Shown piece after piece: positions 9,522 through 18,214 of a stretch of 64,000 bases of DNA. Every line of letters starts with the position of its first letter. Within the stretch, counting starts at the first letter, position 1. This DNA is from an uncultured Pelagibacteraceae bacterium. Its GTDB lineage: Bacteria > Pseudomonadota > Alphaproteobacteria > Pelagibacterales > Pelagibacteraceae. Made by a program: the position numbers and the translations under genes. The notes under the pieces were generated by a model. It was not told where the DNA came from. It made no database searches and saw only the letters and a list, made by a program, of their open reading frames with translations. The DNA lies in contig CACJPL010000004.1 of NCBI GenBank assembly GCA_902595285.1, positions 1-64,000 on the forward strand, in the 5' to 3' direction.

Positions 9522-9955
9522 TAACAGCCTACTAACCATACATCGTAAACAGGATGATCAAAAGGTGCTATGGATGGGCTAGACGAAAACATCCAGCCAT
9601 TAAAAACAAAAACTTCATCATTGTTTTTATTTGTTAAATCTCTAACCTGTATATAAGCAGTTACTTCTGGATTATCATCAAACTCAGAATTTTTACATTT
9701 AAGACTTTTTATTTCTAAATCTTTAAATTTCTTTAATTCTCCATTTTTTAACTGTAGTAAAGTATTTTTAGAGCTAATCTTATCTAAAATTTTTATATCA
9801 ATAAAATCGCCCTCTAATTTATTTTTTGAATCAGATTCAAATAATAAAAAAAAATAAAGTAAAAAAACTAGAGATAATAATTTAAGATTATTCTTTCCAA
9901 GCAGAGTATTTCTTTTTAACACCATCTTTGTTTTTATTTGGATAATATGCTTCAT
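9518..9955 (-). CDS. DUF2155 domain protein, probably exported
   Basis: The C-terminal half carries the DUF2155 signature: VFNGWMFSSSPSIAPFDHPVYDVWLVGC. The Phe-x-Gly-Trp-Met-Phe and His-Pro-Val-Tyr-Asp residues and the terminal Cys are the conserved core. The function is unknown; in alphaproteobacteria it often sits beside the NDUFA12-like gene, as here. A hydrophobic stretch (about residues 24-39) looks like a signal or anchor. The listed ATG at 9955 lies 68 bp inside the upstream gene. A second ATG at 9925 gives a more usual signal-peptide N-terminus, so the start is uncertain. Confidence 0.8.
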   Translation of the reverse strand: MKHIIQIKTKMVLKRNTLLGKNNLKLLSLVFLLYFFLLFESDSKNKLEGDFIDIKILDKISSKNTLLQLKNGELKKFKDLEIKSLKCKNSEFDDNPEVTAYIQVRDLTNKNNDEVFVFNGWMFSSSPSIAPFDHPVYDVWLVGCY

Positions 9956-10247
9956 CAGTCCCAGTCAAATTTTTTTGATGCGGTTTTTGCCAAGCATATT
10001 TTTGAAGGTTATGTTTTTTTTCTATTTTGTTAGGAGTAAAATGAATCCATGAATACCACTCAACTGGAATTTTTGATGCATCAATTGTATCTGAATAAAT
10101 TACCCATCTTTTTCCATTTTTACTTTCATAATATTTATTACCAAATTCGTCACTACCAACAAGTTTTCCAAAAAAAATAGTTTTTAATCTTGTGCCAAAT
10201 GTATCTTGATTCCACCAAGTGAAAATTTTTTTTAAAAGTGTCAACAT
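9888..10247 (-). CDS. NDUFA12-like NADH:ubiquinone oxidoreductase accessory subunit
   Basis: This 119-residue protein matches the 17.2 kDa NDUFA12 subunit of mitochondrial complex I. It has WWNQDTFGTRLKTIFFGKLVG, then DEFGNKYYES, GKRWVIY, the IPVEWYSWIHF block and WQKPHQKNLTGTDEAY. This subunit is restricted to mitochondria and alphaproteobacteria and is a supernumerary protein on the matrix arm, needed for assembly or stability. It supports the alphaproteobacterial assignment. The nuo operon itself is not in the window. The gene overlaps the downstream DUF2155 gene. Confidence 0.92.
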   Translation of the reverse strand: MLTLLKKIFTWWNQDTFGTRLKTIFFGKLVGSDEFGNKYYESKNGKRWVIYSDTIDASKIPVEWYSWIHFTPNKIEKKHNLQKYAWQKPHQKNLTGTDEAYYPNKNKDGVKKKYSAWKE

Positions 10248-10361
10248 AATTTTTTTTTATTTATTCAATTAAAAATTGTAAAATTTAAATTAGACTAAAA
10301 TATGAATTTGTATATAAATAAATCAACTCAATATTCAAATTAAAATTTATAAAGAGGACAA
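10248..10361. other. Divergent intergenic region, 114 bp
   Basis: This is the longest spacer in the window. It is nearly pure A/T with no clear -35/-10 pair that stands out from the background and no hairpin. The only definite signal is an AGAGGA ribosome-binding site at 10353-10358, 3 nt before the ATG at 10362. It must hold promoters for both flanking genes. Confidence 0.5.
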
Positions 10362-11183
10362 ATGGCAAAATACCTAGTTGAAACTTATTATACCTGCACG
10401 TTTAAAGTAAACCATTATCTGGATAAAGTAGATGAGACAGAATTAAAAAACCTCGAAAAAAGAGATGACGGAAAATTTGAAATTTTAGATGTTAAACTGG
10501 ATAATAGAAAAACAAAAAGTCTAGATCCTAAAAATAACAAAATTATAGAGAGTAAGAAGGTTGATATAATTACAGAACCTAATCCACAAACTGTCACTAA
10601 AGAAAATGTAATAACAAACATAAATAAAGTCCATGATACTTCGGGCAAAAGATTTGGTATGCCAGATAGAAGAAAAGGTTATATTCAAAAAGCTACAATT
10701 GGTGATCACAAAGTTTATCTTCATACTGGAGAGTATGAGGATGGCAAAATTGGAGAAATCTTTATTGATACAAGTAAAGAAGGTGAGCTTGTAAAAGCTT
10801 TAATGAACAACTTTGCAATCGCAATTTCTTTAGGACTTCAATATGGCGTACCATTAGATGAATTTATAAGTGCATTTGTTGGAACAAAATTTGAACCATC
10901 TGGAAAAGTGCAAGGAAATGACAGAATTTTAAGTGCTAGTTCAATTTTAGATTACATATTTAGAGAATTGGCAATTTCATATCAAAATAGAGAAGATTTA
11001 GCTCACACGCCTGCAATTGGAGTAAATGACCAAGTCGATAATGAAAACCAAAACCTAGAAGATCAAAATCAATTATTAAAAATTGTGAAAGATATTACTA
11101 GTAAAGGTTTTGTAAGAAACAATTATAAAAAAAATCTAGTTGATCTTTCTGATGTAAAAATAAGTTTAAAAGGTAAAAAATAA
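10362..11183 (+). CDS. Stand-alone homologue of the class II ribonucleotide reductase C-terminal domain
   Basis: Residues about 98-215 match the C-terminal region of alphaproteobacterial NrdJ, the B12-dependent ribonucleotide reductase. Examples are [53 protein letters not shown] and [14 protein letters not shown]. The roughly 700-residue catalytic barrel is entirely missing. Instead there is a distinct 60-residue N-terminal part ([15 protein letters not shown]) and a polar linker. The family is usually labelled a TSCPD-domain protein. It cannot be a reductase by itself; a regulatory or nucleotide-binding role is a guess. The gene is intact, has a good AGAGGA ribosome-binding site, and stands alone between opposed operons. 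Confidence 0.82.
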   Translation: MAKYLVETYYTCTFKVNHYLDKVDETELKNLEKRDDGKFEILDVKLDNRKTKSLDPKNNKIIESKKVDIITEPNPQTVTKENVITNINKVHDTSGKRFGMPDRRKGYIQKATIGDHKVYLHTGEYEDGKIGEIFIDTSKEGELVKALMNNFAIAISLGLQYGVPLDEFISAFVGTKFEPSGKVQGNDRILSASSILDYIFRELAISYQNREDLAHTPAIGVNDQVDNENQNLEDQNQLLKIVKDITSKGFVRNNYKKNLVDLSDVKISLKGKK

Positions 11184-11185
11184 TT

Positions 11186-12970
11186 TTATTTTTTATTATT
11201 TAAACTAAGGTTCAATTCTTTTAATTGATTTGGATTTACCTCAGAGGGTGCATTCATTAACAAATCTTGTGCATTTTGATTCATGGGGAACATTGTAACC
11301 TCTCTGATATTTTTTTCATTAGCTAGCAACATTACTATTCTGTCAATACCAGGCGCTATTCCTCCGTGCGGTGGTGCACCATAACTTAGAGCATTAATCA
11401 TTCCACTGAATTTTTCGTCTACTTTTTTTTTGTCATATCCTGCTATTGAGAAGAGTTTATACATAAGTTCTGGTTTATGATTTCTAATTGCTCCAGAAGA
11501 TAATTCAATCCCGTTACAAACTATGTCATATTGATAAGCGACTATATCTAAAGGATTTTCAAATTCTTTTTCACTCAAATCACCTTGCGGCATAGAAAAT
11601 GGATTATGGCTGAACTTAATATTGTTAGTTATTTCATCTTTTTCAAACATCGGGTAATCTACAATCCAACAAAATGCAAAAATATTTTCATCAATTAGAT
11701 CAAGATCTTTTGCAATTTTATCTCTTGCTAAAGAAGTAATTTTTTCTAATTGTTCTTGTTTTTCGCATGCCATAAAAATACTGTCCCCTATTTCACAATT
11801 ACATTTTTTCATTATTTCTATTAATGAATCTTGAGAAAAGAATTTTCCTATAGGTCCTTTTGCTGAAATATCTTTATTTTTTTCAATTGTAAAATATGCT
11901 AAACCAGACGCACCTTCTTCTTTTGCCCATTTGTCAATATTATCAAAAAAACTTCTTGGCTTATCTTTAGTATTTTTTGTAACAATGCATCTTACTTTAG
12001 ATCCTGATTTTACTAATTTTTTAAATATTTCAAATGAAACATCTTCTCTTGTAAAAATTTCAGTAATATCTGTGATTATAAGTGGATTTCTTAAATCTGG
12101 TTTATCGGAACCATATTTTAACATAGCTTCTGCGTATTTTATTTTAGGAAATTTATCAAACATTAATTTTTTAGAAGAAAAATTTTTAAATGTATTGACC
12201 ATTAACTTTTCAACCACATCAAATACATCTTCTTGCTCAACAAAAGACATTTCTAAATCTAATTGGTAAAATTCTCCAGGACTTCTATCCGCTCTTGCAT
12301 CTTCATCTCTAAAGCAAGGGGCTATTTGAAAATATCTATCGAATCCTGAAACCATTATTAATTGTTTAAATTGTTGCGGGGCTTGTGGTAAAGCATAAAA
12401 TTTTCCTGGATTTAGACGACTTGGTACTAAAAAATCTCTTGCACCCTCTGGGCTTGAAGAAGTCAAAATTGGTGTTTGAAATTCTAAAAAACCTAATTTT
12501 GTCATTTCATCGCGAATGAATGAAATTACTTTTGATCTCAAAATAATGTTTTCATGAATTTTTTTTCTTCTTAAATCTAAAAATCTATATTTTAATCTAA
12601 TTTCTTCTGCATATTCTTGATTACTGAATACTGGCATTGGCAATTCTTTGCAGGAACCTAAAACTTCATATTTCTCAATAGCTACCTCTATTTCACCTGT
12701 ATCAAGTTCATTATTAATTGTTTCCTTAGATCTATTTACTACATTTCCTTGTACTTTGATTACTGTTTCTAATTGCATTTTTTCTAAATCAGAAAAATAT
12801 TTACTATCTCTATCAATTATACATTGAGTGATTCCATAATTGTCTCTTAAGTCAATAAATAATAAGTTACCATGGTCTCTTTTTTTATTTACCCAGCCTG
12901 AAAGAGTAATTGATTTGTCAACATCCTCTTTTCTTAATTCATTACAATTGTGTGTTCTATACTTATTCAA
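11186..12970 (-). CDS. aspS: Aspartyl-tRNA synthetase
   Basis: This class IIb synthetase charges tRNA with aspartate. An OB-fold anticodon-binding domain covers residues about 15-110 (GWVNKKRDHGNLLFIDLRD). The catalytic domain has ALPQAPQQFKQLIM, motif 2 around 213-236 (YFQIAPCFRDEDARADRSPG) and motif 3 near 536-547 (GGIAPGIDRIVMLL), with a GAD insertion in between. At 594 residues it is bacterial length. Translation starts at TTG 12970-12968, 5 nt downstream of AGGAG at 12980-12976, which lies in the last codons of hdaA; no ATG fits as well. Confidence 0.96.
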   Translation of the reverse strand: MNKYRTHNCNELRKEDVDKSITLSGWVNKKRDHGNLLFIDLRDNYGITQCIIDRDSKYFSDLEKMQLETVIKVQGNVVNRSKETINNELDTGEIEVAIEKYEVLGSCKELPMPVFSNQEYAEEIRLKYRFLDLRRKKIHENIILRSKVISFIRDEMTKLGFLEFQTPILTSSSPEGARDFLVPSRLNPGKFYALPQAPQQFKQLIMVSGFDRYFQIAPCFRDEDARADRSPGEFYQLDLEMSFVEQEDVFDVVEKLMVNTFKNFSSKKLMFDKFPKIKYAEAMLKYGSDKPDLRNPLIITDITEIFTREDVSFEIFKKLVKSGSKVRCIVTKNTKDKPRSFFDNIDKWAKEEGASGLAYFTIEKNKDISAKGPIGKFFSQDSLIEIMKKCNCEIGDSIFMACEKQEQLEKITSLARDKIAKDLDLIDENIFAFCWIVDYPMFEKDEITNNIKFSHNPFSMPQGDLSEKEFENPLDIVAYQYDIVCNGIELSSGAIRNHKPELMYKLFSIAGYDKKKVDEKFSGMINALSYGAPPHGGIAPGIDRIVMLLANEKNIREVTMFPMNQNAQDLLMNAPSEVNPNQLKELNLSLNNKK

Positions 12971-12980
12971 TTAATCTCCT
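12968..12980 (-). promoter_or_regulatory. Shine-Dalgarno and TTG start of aspS
   Basis: Minus-strand AGGAG (12980-12976) followed by ATTAA and TTG (12970-12968) spans the hdaA stop codon. The strong ribosome-binding site supports the unusual TTG start and suggests translational coupling of hdaA and aspS. Confidence 0.75.
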
Positions 12981-13633
12981 AGTGCTTCTTTAATTATTTT
13001 AAAATCAATTGGTTTTTTTCTTTTTAAACTAATTTCGTCGATCTTATATATAAAATCAGATATTTTGCCATAAGATCTATCAATTCTCTTAATAATGAAT
13101 TCAATAAGTTTTTTATCTATAAAAATTTGACGATCTGAGAGATTTTTTAATATTAAAGCGAACATTAAATCATCACCAGGTTTATCTATCTGAGATAAAA
13201 TAAAATTATTTGACCTTGAATTTAAATCATTTAATTTAAATTCATAGTTAACTATAGGTACTCTTGAAGTAATTATTAAATACTTATTATCCTGATCTAC
13301 TATATTAATTATTGTAAATAGTAGATTTTCGTTAACTTGATCGGCTAAATCTTCAATAATGATGTTTTCATACATTTTCATATTTTTTAGAAAATCATTA
13401 CTTAGATTATCTGCATTAATTCTAATTCCCCTAAACTTTTCTAAAAAAATATTTGTTAAATGAGATTTCCCTGAAAACCTATCTCCGATTAAATTTATAA
13501 AATTTCTTTCCCATTTGGGCCAACTATTTAAAAGGTCAAAAGAATGTTGATTACTCTTTGAAACATAAAAATCTTGATCTTTGAAATTTTGCTCATAGTC
13601 AAATCTTAGAATTTGCTGATTAAGATTTTTCAT
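12971..13633 (-). CDS. hdaA: DnaA-related regulatory ATPase, HdaA type
   Basis: This 220-residue protein has the AAA+ module of DnaA without its DNA-binding domain IV, the layout of Hda/HdaA. These proteins, together with the sliding clamp, stimulate ATP hydrolysis by DnaA and block re-initiation. The Walker A segment is GDRFSGKSH (50-58) and the Walker B segment is NIIIEDLAD (90-97). N-terminal QQILRFDY could be the clamp-binding motif, which is near the start in Hda proteins. It lies between a DUF2066 gene and aspS, with a 14 bp overlap with the former. Confidence 0.85.
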   Translation of the reverse strand: MKNLNQQILRFDYEQNFKDQDFYVSKSNQHSFDLLNSWPKWERNFINLIGDRFSGKSHLTNIFLEKFRGIRINADNLSNDFLKNMKMYENIIIEDLADQVNENLLFTIINIVDQDNKYLIITSRVPIVNYEFKLNDLNSRSNNFILSQIDKPGDDLMFALILKNLSDRQIFIDKKLIEFIIKRIDRSYGKISDFIYKIDEISLKRKKPIDFKIIKEALGD

Positions 13634-14708
13634 TTAAAACCCAAATTTTATTTTTTATTTCAAAATCATAATTTTTCAAATTCATAACTTCTAAAAATTT
13701 GTCAGGTGTTCCATTAAAAATAACTTTATAAAAATTATTTTTATTATCAAATTTATAAATATAAAAATTATATATCAAATCCATATCGGAAAGAGTTTTT
13801 TCAAATTTTTTAATTTTAATATTATTTAAATTATTTATAGAAATATTTAAAGGCAACTTTACTGATGTATTAATTTCATTATGAGATTTCCAAAAATCTT
13901 CGTAGACTAATTTTAAATTACTTATTAAATTATTTACCTCTTCGTCATTATTAAGGTCAACATCATTAAAAATAAAATTCTTTAAATTATTTTTTTTATT
14001 AAAAAATATTCTGTTAAATACTTTAATTTTTTGATTATTTTTGAAAACAATCATAATTATATAATCATCAATGTTGTACTTATCTATTATCTGTCTAAAA
14101 TCATAACTTTCTAAGTTTTGAAAATTACTTTTAATTAAATTAAAATCATCAAGATCTTGAGTTGGAAGGATATAGTTTAATAAATCATATTTTTTATTAT
14201 TTGAATTCCAAGCTTTAAAAAATTTATTTTCAGAAAAAATTGAAACTTGATTTTTATTTTGATCCACCAAAACTGGAATAAATAAAAAATTTTTTTTTAT
14301 CGGCAAAGATGGGAAAATATTTTTTGATTCCAATAAATCAAATACATTTTTTTTATTAAAAGATACATTAAGAGTTAAATAATATATTTCATTTACAAAT
14401 TTTTCCTCTTTAATTGAAAAAGTTTCAATCATAGCCTTAATGATATTAATTGATGTATTTTTTAATTTTGAGTGATCTTTACTTTGTACAATTGATAAAA
14501 TTAACTCATTGAAAGCCATAATAAAACCTTCATCAATAATTTCATTTTTATTAAAATTAATTTCAAAAGGAGTTGATATTTGAATTTCATTAACAGAAAA
14601 TGTCTTTGCATAACTATTTTCTGTGGAAAAAAAAATATTTATTAAAGCCAGAAATAAAAAAAAAATATATAAAGTCTTTAATTTAATAAATTGAAAAATA
14701 AATTTCAT
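13620..14708 (-). CDS. Probable DUF2066 envelope protein
   Basis: The N-terminus has a hydrophobic signal or anchor (about residues 11-30) ending in ENSYAKT, which looks like a signal-peptidase site, so the protein is probably periplasmic. The rest (about 330 residues) is Asn/Lys/Ile-rich with no catalytic motif I can see. I assign DUF2066 from its position directly upstream of hdaA and opposite purM, a common alphaproteobacterial order, and from its size. Only 11 bp separate its start from purM. The function is unknown. Confidence 0.6.
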   Translation of the reverse strand: MKFIFQFIKLKTLYIFFLFLALINIFFSTENSYAKTFSVNEIQISTPFEINFNKNEIIDEGFIMAFNELILSIVQSKDHSKLKNTSINIIKAMIETFSIKEEKFVNEIYYLTLNVSFNKKNVFDLLESKNIFPSLPIKKNFLFIPVLVDQNKNQVSIFSENKFFKAWNSNNKKYDLLNYILPTQDLDDFNLIKSNFQNLESYDFRQIIDKYNIDDYIIMIVFKNNQKIKVFNRIFFNKKNNLKNFIFNDVDLNNDEEVNNLISNLKLVYEDFWKSHNEINTSVKLPLNISINNLNNIKIKKFEKTLSDMDLIYNFYIYKFDNKNNFYKVIFNGTPDKFLEVMNLKNYDFEIKNKIWVLNEKS

Positions 14709-14719
14709 AAATCATATTA

Positions 14720-15751
14720 ATGAATAAAAAAAAATATACCTATAAAAAAAGTGGTGTTAATATTAAAGCTGCTGATAAATTTGTTAATTTCATTTCTTCA
14801 GTTTCTACAAAAAAAAGAGGCAAAAAGAAGTTTTCCAATATTGGTGGTTTTGGCTCAATTACAAATATACCAAGCAACATCAAGCAGCCTAAAATTGTAG
14901 CTTGCACAGATGGTGTTGGAACTAAAATTGAAATCGCTAATACTTTAAATAAATTCGACACTATTGGTATTGACTTAGTGGCAATGAGTGTGAATGACTT
15001 AATTGTTCAAGGTGCAAAGCCATTAATTTTCTTAGATTATATATCTATAAATAAGATAAATATTAAAAAACTTAAATCAATTATTAAAGGTATTATTAAC
15101 GGCTGCAAACAATCAGACTGTGAACTGGTTGGTGGAGAAACAGCCGAAATGCCTGGGACATATGAGAAAGGAAAATTTGATATTGCTGGTTTTGCAGTTG
15201 GTATTGTTGAACAAAATAAAATTTTAAATAAAAATAAAATTAAAAAAAATGATTTTATATTAGCAATTCCATCTAGTGGATTGCATTCAAACGGATATTC
15301 ACTTGTAAGATATTTTATAAAACAAAATAAAATAGATATAAAAAAAAATAAATTTTTAAAATCTCAGCTTTTGAAACCAACTAAGATTTATGCAAAAGAA
15401 GTTTTGAAATTGATTAATAAAGATCTAATTAATGGTTGTGCTAATATTACTGGCGGCGGTCTGGCTGATAATATAAAAAGAATTATACCAAATAGACTGT
15501 CAGCAAATATAAACTTAAATAATATTAAAACCTCTAAAATTTTCAAATGGTTTAAAAAAAAAGGTATATCTGAAAAAGAAATGCTTAAAACATTTAATTG
15601 TGGAGTTGGGTTCTGTTTAATTGTTGATTACAAGAAACTCAATAAGATAAATAAATATTTTTCAAAAGAATACAGACCTTATGTAATAGGAAAAATTTCT
15701 TCAGGAAAAGATAAAGTAAAATTAAATGGCTCAATTAACTGGCTCAAATAA
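14720..15751 (+). CDS. purM: Phosphoribosylformylglycinamidine cyclo-ligase (AIR synthetase)
   Basis: PurM closes the imidazole ring in purine synthesis (FGAM + ATP to AIR). It shows TYKKSGVNIKAADKFV at the N-terminus, the CTDGVGTKIEIA block, the AMSVNDLIVQGAKPLIFLDY loop, CELVGGETAEMPG and ITGGGLADNIKR. These are typical of this 340-residue ATP-binding family. The last 26 bp overlap the start of purN, so the two consecutive-pathway genes are translationally linked. Confidence 0.97.
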   Translation: MNKKKYTYKKSGVNIKAADKFVNFISSVSTKKRGKKKFSNIGGFGSITNIPSNIKQPKIVACTDGVGTKIEIANTLNKFDTIGIDLVAMSVNDLIVQGAKPLIFLDYISINKINIKKLKSIIKGIINGCKQSDCELVGGETAEMPGTYEKGKFDIAGFAVGIVEQNKILNKNKIKKNDFILAIPSSGLHSNGYSLVRYFIKQNKIDIKKNKFLKSQLLKPTKIYAKEVLKLINKDLINGCANITGGGLADNIKRIIPNRLSANINLNNIKTSKIFKWFKKKGISEKEMLKTFNCGVGFCLIVDYKKLNKINKYFSKEYRPYVIGKISSGKDKVKLNGSINWLK

Positions 15752-16319
15752 AGTCAAAACAGCAGTATTTATTTCTGGAAAAGGAAGTAATTTAAAATCC
15801 TTAATTAAATTTTCACTTACAAAAAACTCGCCTATATCTATAGATTTTATTATTTCAAATAATTCTAAAGCTAAAGGCTTAATTTATAGCAATATATTTA
15901 AAATAAAAAAAAAGGTATTTAGTTTCAAAGATCAAAAATTAAGTGAAAGTAAAGTCCTTTATATATTAAAAAAAAATAATATAAAATTGATTTGCCTTGC
16001 TGGATTTATGAAAATTATATCAAAAAATTTTATTAGAAAATTTAAAGGTAAAATTTTAAATATACATCCTTCATTACTCCCTAAATACAAAGGGTTAAAT
16101 ACACACAAAAGAGCATTGAAAAACAAGGAAAAATACTCAGGATGTACTGTTCACTTTGTTAACTTTAAGTTAGACTCTGGAAAAATAATTTTACAAAAAA
16201 AAATAAAAATTAAAAAAAATGAAACAGAAAACTCTCTAGCAAAAAAAGTTTTGAGTCAAGAGCACAAACTTTATCCAAAGGCAATATTAAAAATATTTAA
16301 TCTTCAAAGAAAAAGTTAA
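15726..16319 (+). CDS. purN: Phosphoribosylglycinamide formyltransferase
   Basis: PurN transfers the formyl group of 10-formyl-THF to GAR. It begins with the phosphate-binding loop AVFISGKGSNLKSL and has LAGFMKI followed by ILNIHPSLLPKYKG with the catalytic Asn-His, GCTVHFV, and the conserved Asp in KLDSGKIILQ. At 197 residues it is normal length. The 26 bp overlap with purM argues that the start is at or close to 15726. The 3-prime end overlaps convergent ndk by 23 bp, the largest such overlap here. Confidence 0.95.
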   Translation: MAQLTGSNKVKTAVFISGKGSNLKSLIKFSLTKNSPISIDFIISNNSKAKGLIYSNIFKIKKKVFSFKDQKLSESKVLYILKKNNIKLICLAGFMKIISKNFIRKFKGKILNIHPSLLPKYKGLNTHKRALKNKEKYSGCTVHFVNFKLDSGKIILQKKIKIKKNETENSLAKKVLSQEHKLYPKAILKIFNLQRKS

Positions 16320-16707
16320 TTTCAATTTTAGCATTTTCTATGCTATCAGATCCATGCACAGAATTTTTATCAATTGAAATTCCATATTTTTTTCTTATTG
16401 TTCCCTCTTCAGCATCTATTGGATTTGTAGCACCCATTAATTCTCTATTAGCTAAAACTGCATTAGATTTTTCAAGAACCATAACAATTATAGGTCCTGA
16501 GGAAAGATAAGCGCATAAATCGTTGTAAAATGGCTTTGTTTCATGAACTTTATAAAATTTTTCTGCCTCCGATTTCTCAATTTGAATTTTTTTTTCCTTT
16601 AAAATGGAAAAACCATTATTTTTAAACATTTCTTTTATATTGTTTTCAAGATTTCTCTCTACAGCATCTGGTTTAATAATTGATAAAGTTTGTTCTACAT
16701 TACTCAT
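16297..16707 (-). CDS. ndk: Nucleoside diphosphate kinase
   Basis: Ndk equilibrates nucleoside triphosphates and diphosphates through a phosphohistidine. It has the N-terminal VEQTLSIIKPDAVERN, the ATNPIDAEEGTIRKKYG block, and the active-site histidine in NSVHGSDSIENA. At 136 residues it is close to the usual 140. The start overlaps the pepA stop by 8 bp, so pepA-ndk is one transcript. Confidence 0.97.
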   Translation of the reverse strand: MSNVEQTLSIIKPDAVERNLENNIKEMFKNNGFSILKEKKIQIEKSEAEKFYKVHETKPFYNDLCAYLSSGPIIVMVLEKSNAVLANRELMGATNPIDAEEGTIRKKYGISIDKNSVHGSDSIENAKIEINFFFED

Positions 16708-18154
16708 AATTTTCCTCTATTAGTTTATTTAATAATCTAACTCCATAACCTGTAGCACCACCTGAATTCAATGCTCCACCATATTTTGAAAATGCCATAC
16801 CAGCTATATCTAAATGTGCCCAAGGCGTTTTGTTTAAAATGAATCTTTGTAAAAATTGGGCTGCAGTTGTAGATCCAGCTCCACCCACATAATTAATATT
16901 TTGCATATCTGCGTTTTTTGAATCAATTAATTTATCAAAATTTTTATTTAAAGGCATTCTCCACACTTTTTCCTCAACATGTTCACCTGCGTTAATTAAT
17001 TGTTTTGATAGCTTATCATTATTTGAGAACAGACCAGCATATTCTGAACCTAGAGAAACAATGATTGCACCTGTAAGGGTTGCTAAGTCAACTATAAATT
17101 TTGGTTTAAATTTTTCCTCAGTATATGTTAATGCGTCTGCAAGTACTAAACGTCCTTCAGCATCAGTGTTTAAAATTTCGACAGTTTTTCCACTATAAGA
17201 CTTAACTATATCTCCAGGTCTTTGTGCATTTCCTCCAGGCATATTTTCAACAAGACCAACTACTCCTACTGCATTAATTTTTGCTTTTCTAATTGCCAAG
17301 CTTTTCATTAATCCAACAACCACAGCTGAACCTGCCATATCGTAGGTCATATCTTCCATGAATTTTGCTGGCTTTAATGAAATTCCTCCCGTATCAAAGC
17401 AAACTCCTTTACCAACAAAAGCCAAAGGTTTAGACTTATCTTTCAACCCACTCCATTCCAAAGTAACTAGGTAAGAACCTCGAATACTTCCTTGTCCAAC
17501 ACCTAATAAAGTATTCATACCAAGTTTTTTTAATTTTTTTTGATCATAAACATTAATTTTCAAACCAAACTTTTTTAATGATTTTAATCTTTTTGCATAT
17601 TCATCTGGATGAAGAATATTTCCAGGCTCGGATACAAGATCCCTAGTATAAAAAGTTCCTTCTTCTATAGCTTTAAATTTTAATTGATCATTGTTAGATG
17701 GTTTGTTTTTACCAATAACATTTATTGAAATGGTTTTTTTATTTTTATTAGTTTTATATTTTTCAAATTTGTATGATTTTAGTTTTAAGCCATGTAAAAA
17801 ATTTCCAACTAAATTTTTTTGTTGAACAGATAAAGTATCAGAGATTAAAAAGTAATCATTACGTTTAAAGTCTTTACACAGGTCATGAAATTTAGCTCCT
17901 AAATTTTCAATGTCAGAACTAGTAGTATTTTTATTAATTGAAACCAGCAATATCTTTCTTTTAGAACTCACTTCAAAACATAAAATTTTTTTCTTTAAGT
18001 CTCTGACTTTCAAAAGATCAGATACCATTGAATAATCTGAGCTTGAAAAATACCTTTTGATTTTTGATATATCAAATTTTTCGTTAACGAATAAAATAAG
18101 ACTTGTTAAAGTATTTTTTATTGATCCATTTTTGTAGTTAATTGAGATAAACAT
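16700..18154 (-). CDS. pepA: Leucyl aminopeptidase (M17)
   Basis: This cytosolic dimetal aminopeptidase recycles peptides; E. coli PepA also binds DNA. The catalytic domain has the lysine region VGKGVCFDTGGISLKPA, the metal-binding motif NTDAEGRLVLADAL (329-342), and GSTTAAQFL near the C-terminus. At 484 residues with a divergent N-terminal macro-like domain it is a typical M17 enzyme. It is transcribed away from lptF across 60 bp. PepA next to divergent lptF-lptG is a widespread proteobacterial arrangement. Confidence 0.95.
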   Translation of the reverse strand: MFISINYKNGSIKNTLTSLILFVNEKFDISKIKRYFSSSDYSMVSDLLKVRDLKKKILCFEVSSKRKILLVSINKNTTSSDIENLGAKFHDLCKDFKRNDYFLISDTLSVQQKNLVGNFLHGLKLKSYKFEKYKTNKNKKTISINVIGKNKPSNNDQLKFKAIEEGTFYTRDLVSEPGNILHPDEYAKRLKSLKKFGLKINVYDQKKLKKLGMNTLLGVGQGSIRGSYLVTLEWSGLKDKSKPLAFVGKGVCFDTGGISLKPAKFMEDMTYDMAGSAVVVGLMKSLAIRKAKINAVGVVGLVENMPGGNAQRPGDIVKSYSGKTVEILNTDAEGRLVLADALTYTEEKFKPKFIVDLATLTGAIIVSLGSEYAGLFSNNDKLSKQLINAGEHVEEKVWRMPLNKNFDKLIDSKNADMQNINYVGGAGSTTAAQFLQRFILNKTPWAHLDIAGMAFSKYGGALNSGGATGYGVRLLNKLIEENYE

Positions 18155-18214
18155 AATTTTTAATACACTCTAATTGAGATGGATGCTATATATGAATAAA
18201 ATAGAAAATTTTCA

